This document shows positions 14,715 through 21,483 of a DNA stretch of 30,368 bases, in pieces. The stretch is from Candidatus Nanohaloarchaea archaeon (GTDB lineage: Archaea > EX4484-52 > DAOVKX01): the NCBI GenBank assembly GCA_030631505.1, contig DAOVKX010000002.1, positions 1 through 30,368 on the forward strand. The letters run 5' to 3'. The notes under the pieces are model-generated. The model made no database searches. It was not told the DNA's origin and saw nothing but the letters and a program-made list of their open reading frames with translations. The stretch's first letter is position 1. Each line of letters starts with the position of its first letter. A program made the position numbers and the translations under genes.

Positions 14715-15209
14715 ATGGTTAAAATGGAATTAGAAAAATTACTATTAAAAAAAGAAGAAGTACCTGTAATAGATAATTTTTTTCTTATCCCGATCCCTCC
14801 AAAACTATTATGCTATGACATTAAAATAGATAAAGAAGCTGATAGTGTTTTCCAAAGAGCAGTTGAAGAATCTGAGATTGAAGCAAAAACACATGTAAGG
14901 CAGTTCTACTATGAAGTTGGTTACTTGGAAAACGGATTAGCTGATTTCCTATTCCTGAATCCACATGTTGGAATGTACATCCAAAAAAGTGGAAGGCCGC
15001 TCTTATTGCCGCCTTATGTAGAATTTAGTCAAAATAAACAAGAGGAATTTACTCATGGAAAGGAAAAAGATGAATACTTACTAGATAACGGACCTCCTTT
15101 TGCTTATATGCCAAAAAATACAGAATCCGGCAAAACAGACGCTATATTATTGAGGAACTGGGCAATGCTTTATTTGAATGAAGTAATGAAAGAAATCTTT
15201 GGAAGATAA
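14715..15209 (+). CDS. Hypothetical protein, 164 residues
   Basis: A soluble protein of 164 residues, starting at ATG 14715 (an in-frame ATG at 14724 is an alternative). It shows a Pro-rich beta-like start (FFLIPIPPKLLCYDIKI), a helical segment with SEIEAKTHVRQFYYEVGY, and a C-terminal NWAMLYLNEVMKEIFGR helix. No known domain recognised. It lies in the AT-rich island after tRNA-Pro and has its own TATA-like box. Function unknown. Confidence 0.62.
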   Translation: MVKMELEKLLLKKEEVPVIDNFFLIPIPPKLLCYDIKIDKEADSVFQRAVEESEIEAKTHVRQFYYEVGYLENGLADFLFLNPHVGMYIQKSGRPLLLPPYVEFSQNKQEEFTHGKEKDEYLLDNGPPFAYMPKNTESGKTDAILLRNWAMLYLNEVMKEIFGR

Positions 15210-15255
15210 GCGAGTCAGCCAATGTAACTAACTAAGAAACTTGTTCCTATAAACA

Positions 15256-15285
15256 CACTGTTTGAACAACTCAGTGGTCCCATTA
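15256..15285 (+). repeat. Degenerate copy of the tRNA-Pro gene 3' end (att-like relic)
   Basis: The stretch from GTTTGAACAACTC to GGTCCCATTA matches the end of the tRNA-Pro gene (GTTCGAACAAATCTC to GGTCCCACTATTA) with a few substitutions and two small gaps. The copy includes intron-derived GTTxGAAC, so it came from the gene and not from mature tRNA. There is no matching GGGACC acceptor half upstream, so this is not a complete tRNA gene. CACTG/CAGTG (15256-15260, 15272-15276) can still form a stem. Confidence 0.5.
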
Positions 15286-15346
15286 ATTAATTCTTAATAA
15301 GGTTTCTAATCAAACAATTATATGTCATTATATTCAACTCTATAAA

Positions 15347-16060
15347 GTGGGTTTTATGTTAGAAACAATTATTTTAACTATACTAGTCGGGGTTGTTATA
15401 GTTATGGCAGGAATAGGCGTAGCTAAATGGGACAAAACAGATATCATGTTAAAGAGATTAAAGCGGGCAGGTAAACTTGAGAAAAAAGATAATGAAAATT
15501 ATTTTCAAGGGAGACCTATTATCCATAGAGATTCTCTTGTGGATGGAGGAGTTTATCTAAGTCAGGGGGAGAGTGAAGCTATTGTTGTAGATTCTAAATA
15601 TCCAGAATTAAGGCACCTCTATAAAAAAGCACAAAAGAAAGCGATGAACGAGAGCGGGCATATTAGGAAAGACCGAGTTCTAAAAGCTGTTTATAATACT
15701 GTCAAGGAAGCTATGCCAAAACAAGACGATGCTGCTGCTAAAAAAATAGTTGATGATTATAAAGTAATGAAAGATAAAAAAATTGCTCTTGATGTTTTTC
15801 TTAAAGAAGGTGTGGGTGTTTGTAAGCATGATGCTTTAGCCTGTGCTGCACTTCTTGAACTCTTCAAAAAAGATGGTTACATTACAGGTAAGCCCAGTGT
15901 AGATAGAAACTCTGATTATCAAAATGGTCATGCTTGGTGCAGATATACAAATTCTGCAGGGGATGTATTTATTCTTGATGTAGCTCAGCATTATAAAGGA
16001 TTATTAAAAGATGCTTCCAAAAAGGATAAGTGGGCTTACAAAAGACCTGAAGATTTCTAA
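15347..16060 (+). CDS. Membrane-anchored transglutaminase-like protein
   Basis: A protein of 237 residues from GTG 15347 (234 from the ATG at 15356). The GTG fits a leaderless start about 26 nt after TTATAT at 15318-15323. One N-terminal membrane helix (LETIILTILVGVVIVMAGIG) is followed by a linker and an alpha/beta domain with a transglutaminase-like Cys-His-Asp triad. The Cys is in GVGVCKHDALACAALLELF (residue about 163), the His in NGHAWCRYTN (about 200) and the Asp in VFILDVAQHY (about 213). The arrangement is that of the transglutaminase-like cysteine protease fold, which can be a peptidase, amidase or crosslinking enzyme. The anchor suggests action at the membrane, with side unknown. 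Substrate not predictable. Confidence 0.7.
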   Translation: MGFMLETIILTILVGVVIVMAGIGVAKWDKTDIMLKRLKRAGKLEKKDNENYFQGRPIIHRDSLVDGGVYLSQGESEAIVVDSKYPELRHLYKKAQKKAMNESGHIRKDRVLKAVYNTVKEAMPKQDDAAAKKIVDDYKVMKDKKIALDVFLKEGVGVCKHDALACAALLELFKKDGYITGKPSVDRNSDYQNGHAWCRYTNSAGDVFILDVAQHYKGLLKDASKKDKWAYKRPEDF

Positions 16061-16147
16061 TTAACCAAGATACTACAACTCAAGAGTCTACTACATTCTA
16101 AATCGGGTTTTTTAAAGCATTTATAGATACAGATAGTACCAATAAAT

Positions 16148-16783
16148 ATGTTTGAAGCAAAATTTAAACTGAAACATAACGGTTGCTGGACTGAGAGATT
16201 AAATAAATTCAAAAGTGAATTTATTACTCATATTACGGTAAGTCTTTCAAAAAATTATATTCAGGACATCACAGAGATTTCATTGGCAAATAAGAATGAA
16301 TCCCATGAAATTAAAGAATATTTTAAGAATAATAAATTAATTAAGAGCTATAATGTTCTTGAAGAAAGCGATAAAAAATTATTGATACAAATTTTTACAG
16401 ATACATCAAAAATCAAGTCTGTTGTTCACACTATTTTAAAAAACAAGTGCTTTGTTTCTAAAAAAATTCCTTTGGTTGGTGGATGGGAAGTCTGGACAAT
16501 TGCAGCTCCAAAGAAAACTGCAATAAAAAATGCTCTTGAAGAAATCAAAAAATTAGGTGTTTTTAAACTGTTGTATGTAAAGAAATCAACATTTGATGGG
16601 TTTAATCTGTCTGAAAAACAAGAGAGAACTCTTAAATTAGCAATTACTTTTGGGTATTATAACTGGCCTAAAAAGATTTCTTTACAGGATTTGGCTGAAA
16701 AACTTGGTTTGAGCAAGACTACTATTGCGGAACATTTACGAAAAGCTGAAATTAAGGTAATAAATAAAGAATTTGGCATATAA
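16148..16783 (+). CDS. HTH_10 (bacterio-opsin activator type) transcription regulator
   Basis: A 211-residue DNA-binding protein. The N-terminal two thirds is a variable sensor-like domain, and the C-terminal part matches the archaeal HTH_10 domain: LSEKQERTLKLAITFGYYNWPK, then ISLQDLAEKLGLSKTTIAEHLRKAEIKVI (split over the helix-turn-helix). The second helix LSKTTIAEHLRKAE is the recognition helix. These proteins regulate genes in many archaea, often their neighbours. A perfect 14-bp palindrome follows directly after the stop (16786-16799), upstream of the next operon, and could be its target. TATA-like sequences lie at about 16109-16126. Confidence 0.85.
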   Translation: MFEAKFKLKHNGCWTERLNKFKSEFITHITVSLSKNYIQDITEISLANKNESHEIKEYFKNNKLIKSYNVLEESDKKLLIQIFTDTSKIKSVVHTILKNKCFVSKKIPLVGGWEVWTIAAPKKTAIKNALEEIKKLGVFKLLYVKKSTFDGFNLSEKQERTLKLAITFGYYNWPKKISLQDLAEKLGLSKTTIAEHLRKAEIKVINKEFGI

Positions 16784-16785
16784 TA

Positions 16786-16799
16786 CCTAACATGTTAGG
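16786..16799. promoter_or_regulatory. 14-bp perfect palindrome after the HTH_10 gene
   Basis: CCTAACATGTTAGG is a perfect inverted repeat. It starts 3 bp after the regulator's stop and lies 10-20 bp upstream of a TATA-like TTATATTTTAA (about 16811-16820) that would serve the small ORF at 16846. As DNA it suits an operator for a dimeric regulator; as RNA it could be a terminator stem, though no T-tract follows. Confidence 0.45.
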
Positions 16800-16845
16800 G
16801 TATAATTAGTTATATTTTAACTTCTATTAACTATTTGTGATATAA

Positions 16846-16983
16846 ATGGTCTATAATACTGACGACTGGTATACTAATTATCTTGATGGACTTACAGGAG
16901 CATTTGAAATCTATAAATATTTTGTGTCCTCTTTTCAAAAACAAGGAATTAATGAAGATATAATATACTGTGATGGAAGATAA
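16846..16983 (+). CDS. Small ORF, 45 residues, upstream of the 132-residue protein
   Basis: ATG 16846 to TAA 16983 encodes a 45-residue aromatic-rich acidic peptide (MVYNTDDWYTNYLDGLTGAF, then KYFVSSFQKQG). It lies 5 bp before the next gene on the same strand and has a TATA-like box about 28-35 nt upstream, which supports translation as the first cistron of a pair. It may be an antitoxin-like or regulatory partner of the next gene, or a chance frame. No homologue recognised. Confidence 0.4.
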   Translation: MVYNTDDWYTNYLDGLTGAFEIYKYFVSSFQKQGINEDIIYCDGR

Positions 16984-16988
16984 TTAAA

Positions 16989-17387
16989 ATGGAATCAAAA
17001 ATTTATGAATGGTATGATGAATTAGGAGAACCGCCTCGTGCGAAATTAAAATCAACTGGAGAGATTGTAGAACTAAGAGATATCGCTCAAGGAGCTGTTA
17101 TAGAATTTCCTGTTTTGAAAAAAGGAAGTTTTGGATGTTACGAGATTGGCACAACAAGGGAAGTTGTGATTAACGGCGAAACTCGACCAACGTGTTATGT
17201 TGAAACAATAAGAAGAGCTAAAGATGGAATTGGGATTGAACTAATAAATAGAGGACAAGCAAGAAGAAACTGGCAAGGAAACCCAATCCATACAATTGAG
17301 GGGCTAAATGACCCACTTGATAAATTTTTGCATAATGGTGATGGGTATAAGATACTAAACGAATTGCTTCAAAAGTGTGAAATGTAA
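16989..17387 (+). CDS. Hypothetical protein, 132 residues
   Basis: A soluble protein of 132 residues with a beta-rich N-terminal half (AKLKSTGEIVELRDIAQGA, VIEFPVLKKGSFGCYEIG) and a C-terminal helix. The first 40 residues look like a small barrel fold, but no family is recognised. It follows the 45-residue ORF by 5 bp, so they are probably co-transcribed. AT-rich like the other island genes. Function unknown. Confidence 0.6.
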   Translation: MESKIYEWYDELGEPPRAKLKSTGEIVELRDIAQGAVIEFPVLKKGSFGCYEIGTTREVVINGETRPTCYVETIRRAKDGIGIELINRGQARRNWQGNPIHTIEGLNDPLDKFLHNGDGYKILNELLQKCEM

Positions 17388-17420
17388 TAATCACTTGCTT
17401 AATTAAAAATCCATTAACCC

Positions 17421-17428
17421 TTAAATAA
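17421..17428 (+). promoter_or_regulatory. TATA box for the gene at 17450
   Basis: TTAAATAA lies about 26 nt upstream of ATG 17450. No ribosome binding site is seen, which fits a leaderless transcript that would also cover herA. Confidence 0.42.
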
Positions 17429-17449
17429 ATTAAATTCTATTATTCTATT

Positions 17450-17902
17450 ATGTATGATTCACCTGTGTTTGATCCAACCGGACTTATTACTGAGGAAAGT
17501 TTATACCGGGACTTGTTTGAACAACAAAAAATAAATGTCAGGTATTATACTCTGGGCGTTATAGGTGTTTTGAACTCCTTGATGCAAAAAGACCTAAGTG
17601 AAGAAAAAAGAGGAAGTTTAAACAGATACCTGAACAAGTATACTGATTATGTGTCCGGGTTCAAAGGCACTATTGATGAAATTAAAAATGGAGAAAAGAT
17701 TAACAATACGTCATCATGGGCTGTTTTAATCCGAATGCCTGACGATCACGAAGAGATTTATAGGAATTTTGATAAAATATATAGACTACTCTGCGATTCT
17801 TCTGAAGGAAAAGCGCTATCTGAAGAAAGCGCAAAAGGGGCTGTTGAGTATCTTGAAAATTTTAACGGGAGAGTAAAGAATCTTGGTTTTAGTCCTAATT
17901 GA
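17450..17902 (+). CDS. Hypothetical helical protein, 150 residues, operon with herA
   Basis: A soluble, mostly alpha-helical protein of 150 residues (YRDLFEQQKINVRYYTLGV, LSEEKRGSLNRYLNKYTDYV, AKGAVEYLENFNGRVKNLG). No family recognised. It has a TATA-like TTAAATAA about 26 nt upstream and ends about 15 bp before the herA start, which carries its own ribosome binding site. The two are therefore probably co-transcribed. HerA usually pairs with the nuclease NurA; this protein has no nuclease motif and is not NurA. A link to HerA is inference from position only. Confidence 0.62.
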   Translation: MYDSPVFDPTGLITEESLYRDLFEQQKINVRYYTLGVIGVLNSLMQKDLSEEKRGSLNRYLNKYTDYVSGFKGTIDEIKNGEKINNTSSWAVLIRMPDDHEEIYRNFDKIYRLLCDSSEGKALSEESAKGAVEYLENFNGRVKNLGFSPN

Positions 17903-17917
17903 TTACAGGTGATATTG

Positions 17918-19696
17918 TTGCTCATAGGAGAAGTCTATGGAAAAACAAGCGTGAAGACGTTTCGGTTCAGGGCGTATAAGGATGTCAGGAAGCTGGATTT
18001 TGTTACTGTCAAAGGGGATGATGAGCAGTGGGTTTTGTGCCAGATTGATTCTGTGGAAAGCTATCCTGACGGGAAGATTATGGCTGTAACTAAAGTTATC
18101 GGATACAGGGATGGCAGTTCGCTCAAGGTCCCAAAGATACCTGTAAAGCCGAGTTCCCTTGTATACAGCGCAGACAAAGAGGTAATAGAGGAAATTCTGA
18201 AACTGGAAAAGGATGGGCTTTACCTTGGGCTGCTTGAATCCAACAATGATGTAAGTGTGTACATCAACCCCAAGGATTTAATTTCGAGGCATATCGGGGT
18301 TCTGGCATCAACCGGCTCTGGTAAATCGTATACTGTTGGCATAATAATAGAGGAACTTCTTGAGAAAAAAATCCCTGTGTTGATAATAGATCCTCATGGA
18401 GAATATACAAGCCTGAGGTTTGAAAACGACAACTCAAAAGAGATAGAAGAAATGAAAAAATTCAATGTAAAGCCAAAGGCGTATAAGGTAGAGGAGTACA
18501 GCCCCGACCCGAAAATAAACCCGGGGGCAAAACAGCTTAGTTTTAAGGACACGAACCTGACAACGCTTGAAATATCGCAGATACTGCCTACGAAACCGAC
18601 AGCATCCCAGCTTGGTGTGCTTTACATGGCCCTGAAAGAGCTCAAAGAAAAGGGTGATTACTCCCTAGAAGATTTAATGAACACAGTCGTGAACAGCGAA
18701 TCGCCTTCAAGATGGAATGTCATAAACATGCTTGAAATGGTCAGGGATGTCGGCATTTTCTCAAAAATCCCGACAAGGATAAAGGACCTGATAAAAGGCG
18801 GTCAGGCAACAGTAATCAACCTGAGAGGGGTTCCCCCGGACATTCAGGGCGTCGTAGTGTACAAACTGATTAAGGAAATATTTGAGGAAAGGAAAATAGG
18901 AAAGATACCTCCTTTATTCCTGGTTGTTGAGGAGGCGCATAATTTCATCCCGGAAAAGGAAATAGTCACTTCATCCAAAATAATCAAGACCGTAGCTTCT
19001 GAAGGGAGAAAGTTTGGCCTTGGCCTTGCAGTTATTTCGCAAAGGCCTGCAAGAATAAGCAAGGATGTCCTTTCGCAGTGCAACACGCAGATAATACTAA
19101 GAATAACAAACCCAAATGACTTGAAAGCAGTTAGCTATGCAGAAGGCCTGACTGATGGTGTTGAAAAGGAAATCAAAAATTTAACTGCAGGCACTGCCCT
19201 GATAATAGGCCATGAATTCCCGCTTTTTGTCAACATGCGGGTGCGTAAGACAAAACATGGCGGAGAAACCATTAGTGTTGACGAGCAGCCGGAAAAGGAA
19301 GAAATATTGTCTTTCAAAGCCCTGAAAAAAGAGGACCTTGAAAGCCGGGTGGGAAAATTAAAGAAGATTTACTATCCCTGCTGGAGAATCTTAAGCGACA
19401 AACCTTATTTGTTTGACGGGGTGAAGGGGAATCTGCTCTTCATAGAAGGGGAACGAACAAAAGAGCAGGATATAACTGCGGAGCCGGATATAAAAAGTTT
19501 CAATCCTGAGCCGGTTTATGTTGAAATAGACGGCGAAGTGCTGAAACCCCAGATAACAAAAGAGCAGATTCTGAAAAAAGTTGATTCAGTTTTGAAGAAT
19601 ATACAAGTTATCGAGTTAGTTTATTATCCTTATTTTGTAAGCAAAAATTTAATGATTGACGGGATAACAGGCATGCAAAACGAATTAAAACCATGA
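17918..19696 (+). CDS. herA: HerA DNA helicase/translocase
   Basis: A 592-residue hexameric FtsK/HerA-type ATPase that, with NurA and Mre11-Rad50, resects double-strand breaks in archaea. An N-terminal HAS-barrel-like domain (residues 1-70, LIGEVYGKTSVKTFRF) precedes the ATPase core: Walker A STGSGKSYTVG near residue 131, DPHGEYTSLRF near 160, Walker B LFLVVEEAHNFIP near 332, then SEGRKFGLGLAVISQRPARIS and a sensor region. The C-terminal 130 residues include a charged extension. I choose TTG 17918, five bases after GGTGA (17908-17912); a GTG at 17909 overlaps that site. Codon use is richer in G/C than the upstream island. NurA is not in the window. Confidence 0.93.
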   Translation: MLIGEVYGKTSVKTFRFRAYKDVRKLDFVTVKGDDEQWVLCQIDSVESYPDGKIMAVTKVIGYRDGSSLKVPKIPVKPSSLVYSADKEVIEEILKLEKDGLYLGLLESNNDVSVYINPKDLISRHIGVLASTGSGKSYTVGIIIEELLEKKIPVLIIDPHGEYTSLRFENDNSKEIEEMKKFNVKPKAYKVEEYSPDPKINPGAKQLSFKDTNLTTLEISQILPTKPTASQLGVLYMALKELKEKGDYSLEDLMNTVVNSESPSRWNVINMLEMVRDVGIFSKIPTRIKDLIKGGQATVINLRGVPPDIQGVVVYKLIKEIFEERKIGKIPPLFLVVEEAHNFIPEKEIVTSSKIIKTVASEGRKFGLGLAVISQRPARISKDVLSQCNTQIILRITNPNDLKAVSYAEGLTDGVEKEIKNLTAGTALIIGHEFPLFVNMRVRKTKHGGETISVDEQPEKEEILSFKALKKEDLESRVGKLKKIYYPCWRILSDKPYLFDGVKGNLLFIEGERTKEQDITAEPDIKSFNPEPVYVEIDGEVLKPQITKEQILKKVDSVLKNIQVIELVYYPYFVSKNLMIDGITGMQNELKP

Positions 19697-19768
19697 AACT
19701 GCTATCTGTAAATTGTTGCTTATTAGCCCGTAGCTATGCAACTGAATTACTTATATAATTTCAATAAC

Positions 19769-20131
19769 TCATTCGTTAGTGAAAAATACGGACAGCAGTA
19801 TTGTTATCAGAATGCCTGTCAAAGTGCCTATAACCATCAGGCCTGCAAAAGTTGTTTTTGGAAGCTCCTGACCAACATACATTGCAGAGGATACAAGTAT
19901 AATCAGCAATATACTCATTATTGAAATCAAAATGATATTGAATCGCTCCTTGTATTCAAATATAAGTGCGACAATCCCTGCAATGGTCCCGCCAGCCAGC
20001 AATCCAAGACCGATTACTGAGAAGTCAAGTACAAACGCAACAAGCCCTAAAACAGAGCCAAGCACCATACCTAATATAATTGAAAATAATATAAAACGGG
20101 TGTTTTTTGTTCCCTCCTTTTCACCTTCCAT
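19769..20131 (-). CDS. Small polytopic membrane protein, 120 residues
   Basis: A hydrophobic protein with about four membrane segments (FILFSIILGMVLGSVLGLVA, SVIGLGLLAGGTIAGIVALIF, ILISIMSILLIILVSSAMYV, and a Leu/Ile-rich C-terminal segment with GLMVIGTLTGILITILLSVF). The N-terminus is charged (MEGEKEGTKNTR). No transporter motif seen. It is divergently placed from the metallophosphoesterase, 44 bp away, in a shared promoter region. Function unknown. Confidence 0.72.
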   Translation of the reverse strand: MEGEKEGTKNTRFILFSIILGMVLGSVLGLVAFVLDFSVIGLGLLAGGTIAGIVALIFEYKERFNIILISIMSILLIILVSSAMYVGQELPKTTFAGLMVIGTLTGILITILLSVFFTNE

Positions 20132-20175
20132 AAATTTAAATTGGTATGTCTGGTATTTATATTTGAGTGATTAAT

Positions 20176-20772
20176 ATGAAGCTTCTCTGCACTTCGGATT
20201 TGCACGGGCAAACGGTGATTACTGAAAGAATTTTAAAGGTCATAGAAAAAGAAAAGATAGATGTTTTTCTTATTGCCGGGGATTTTCACCACGAACTGTT
20301 TGCCCAGCAGCTTTTTGAGAAACTGCGGGTAAGAACGTTTGGCGTTCTTGGCAATGTTGACTGGGGGCTTGACGAGTTTGAAAATGAGCATGTTGCTGTT
20401 AAAAACTGGGGATTAAAGGAGTATACCGGGTATTATTTTCTTCTGGTAGGCAACAGGATTCCACGAAATTTTGTTGAAATAGCGCTGGAAATGACAAAAA
20501 ACATAGATTCGAAGAAACTTGTATTTCTGACGCATTTTCCCCCGTTCGGAATACAGGATATAGCATGGAACAATAACCATGTTGGCCTGAATGTGTTCAG
20601 GGAATTTATAGACATCAAGCAGCCAATCCTGCATGCATTCGGTCATATCCACGAAGATGCCGGCTTCACAACTGTCAACGGCACTTTGGCAGTAAACTGC
20701 GCTGTTCCTTCAAACAACAGATGCTATATAGTTGAACTCCCGGAGCAGAAAGTAACAACAGTTGATCTGTAA
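20176..20772 (+). CDS. Calcineurin-like metallophosphoesterase
   Basis: A 198-residue protein with the dimetal phosphoesterase motifs in order: DLHG (LCTSDLHGQTVI, residue about 8), GDFH (LIAGDFHHELF, about 38), GNVD (GVLGNVDWG, about 60), an internal THFPPFG (about 120) and GHIHEDAG (about 158). These supply the Asp, His and Asn ligands for two metal ions. I start it at ATG 20176, four bases after GTGAT; a GTG in frame at 20167 is itself part of that site. It resembles the archaeal YfcE/MJ0936-like phosphodiesterase group. The natural substrate is not predictable. Confidence 0.88.
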   Translation: MKLLCTSDLHGQTVITERILKVIEKEKIDVFLIAGDFHHELFAQQLFEKLRVRTFGVLGNVDWGLDEFENEHVAVKNWGLKEYTGYYFLLVGNRIPRNFVEIALEMTKNIDSKKLVFLTHFPPFGIQDIAWNNNHVGLNVFREFIDIKQPILHAFGHIHEDAGFTTVNGTLAVNCAVPSNNRCYIVELPEQKVTTVDL

Positions 20773-20780
20773 ACTGGTGT

Positions 20781-20915
20781 TGTGCGAAGGCACGTTTACT
20801 TAACTAATAAAACCAATGTGCCATATTGCGCTGAACCTGTTCAGTTTAAAACCAATAGTTTAAGGCGCAAAATTTTGCATAACAAAGTCAAATGCTGATT
20901 GCGCACATCAACTGG
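20781..20915. other. Structured intergenic segment, possible ncRNA or decayed repeat element
   Basis: The 252-bp gap between the phosphoesterase and Alba holds no credible ORF but several hairpins. These are GTGC-gaag-GCAC (20782-20793) and CTGAAC-CT-GTTCAG (20831-20844), enclosed with a second arm TTTAAA/TTTAA by an outer stem TTGCGC/GCGCAA (20826-20831 with 20865-20870). A palindrome GCAAAATTTTGC (20867-20878) follows. AAAACCAAT and ATTGCGC are each repeated. The three-way shape could be an RNA, or weak terminal inverted repeats could mark an old MITE. Neither is proven. Confidence 0.35.
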
Positions 20916-20958
20916 AATCTCTGGCGATGTAAAACACTATCTGCAGAGCATTCATAAT

Positions 20959-21018
20959 CTTTAAATAATTTATTTCCAATTACATAATAAAGGACGTCAG
21001 TATGAACAGTTGGAGGTG
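20959..21018 (+). promoter_or_regulatory. Promoter and strong ribosome binding site of alba
   Basis: A TATA-like CTTTAAATAA (20959-20968) would start transcription near 20990, giving a short leader. The leader carries GGAGGTG (21012-21018), the best Shine-Dalgarno in the window, six bases before ATG 21025. Strong initiation fits the high cellular level of Alba. Confidence 0.6.
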
Positions 21019-21024
21019 TCTTGA

Positions 21025-21336
21025 ATGGCGGAAGAAGAGAAAACAGTTGAAAAAACAAAACAGAGAGCAGATGACAACACAGTATTCATCGGCAGCAAAC
21101 CGACAATGAGTTATGTGCTTGCAGTTATCACCCAATTTAGCGGAAATGCAACAGAAGTTAATGTAAAAGCAAGAGGTAAATCAATCTCAAAAGCGGTTGA
21201 TGTAGTGGAAATCGTAAAAAATAAATTCGCAAAGGAATCAAAAGTCAAGGACATACAAATCAAAACAGACAGAATAAAAACAAACGAAGGCCAGGAAATG
21301 AACGTCTCTTCAATCAACATTGTTTTGGCAAAATAA
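21025..21336 (+). CDS. alba: Alba, archaeal chromatin protein
   Basis: A 103-residue DNA/RNA-binding chromatin protein with the Alba fold. After an acidic/basic N-terminal extension, the fold runs from NTVFIGSKPTMSYVLAVITQ (the conserved Lys and the NxVxIGxKPxxxYV signature), through VNVKARGKSISKAVDVVEIV, to the C-terminal SSINIVLAK. The usual Sir2-acetylated Lys region corresponds to GSKP. The N-terminal extension of about 15 residues (AEEEKTVEKTKQRADD) is longer than in crenarchaeal Alba. It has a strong ribosome binding site and is probably monocistronic. Confidence 0.95.
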   Translation: MAEEEKTVEKTKQRADDNTVFIGSKPTMSYVLAVITQFSGNATEVNVKARGKSISKAVDVVEIVKNKFAKESKVKDIQIKTDRIKTNEGQEMNVSSINIVLAK

Positions 21337-21370
21337 AAAAAATCACATTAACTAATCCGGCGATTTTTAG

Positions 21371-21429
21371 TATTCCCAAGTGAATTATATCCGCAGCAAG
21401 CTGCGGGGTATTGAACCCACTTGGGAATA
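21371..21429. repeat. Nested palindrome, REP-like element
   Basis: A perfect 12-bp inverted repeat, TATTCCCAAGTG (21371-21382) and CACTTGGGAATA (21418-21429), encloses a second hairpin CCGCAGC-AA-GCTGCGG (21391-21406) flanked by GAATTATAT and GGTATTGAA. A GC-rich hairpin in the context GAATT...GGTATT resembles REP sequences mobilised by TnpA-REP transposases. It could also act as a stem for the alba transcript end, since a T-rich tract follows (21438-21455). Only one copy is in the window. Confidence 0.55.
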
Positions 21430-21483
21430 AGGGACTTCTTATTTCTTTTTAATTTTATATAGTGTTGATGCTAAAGATATTTT

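Noticed and set aside
15208..15290. Possible second tRNA gene at the GGTCCCA sequence.
   Set aside because: No matching 5' acceptor half, D arm or anticodon arm is present, so only a relic of the 3' end is supported.
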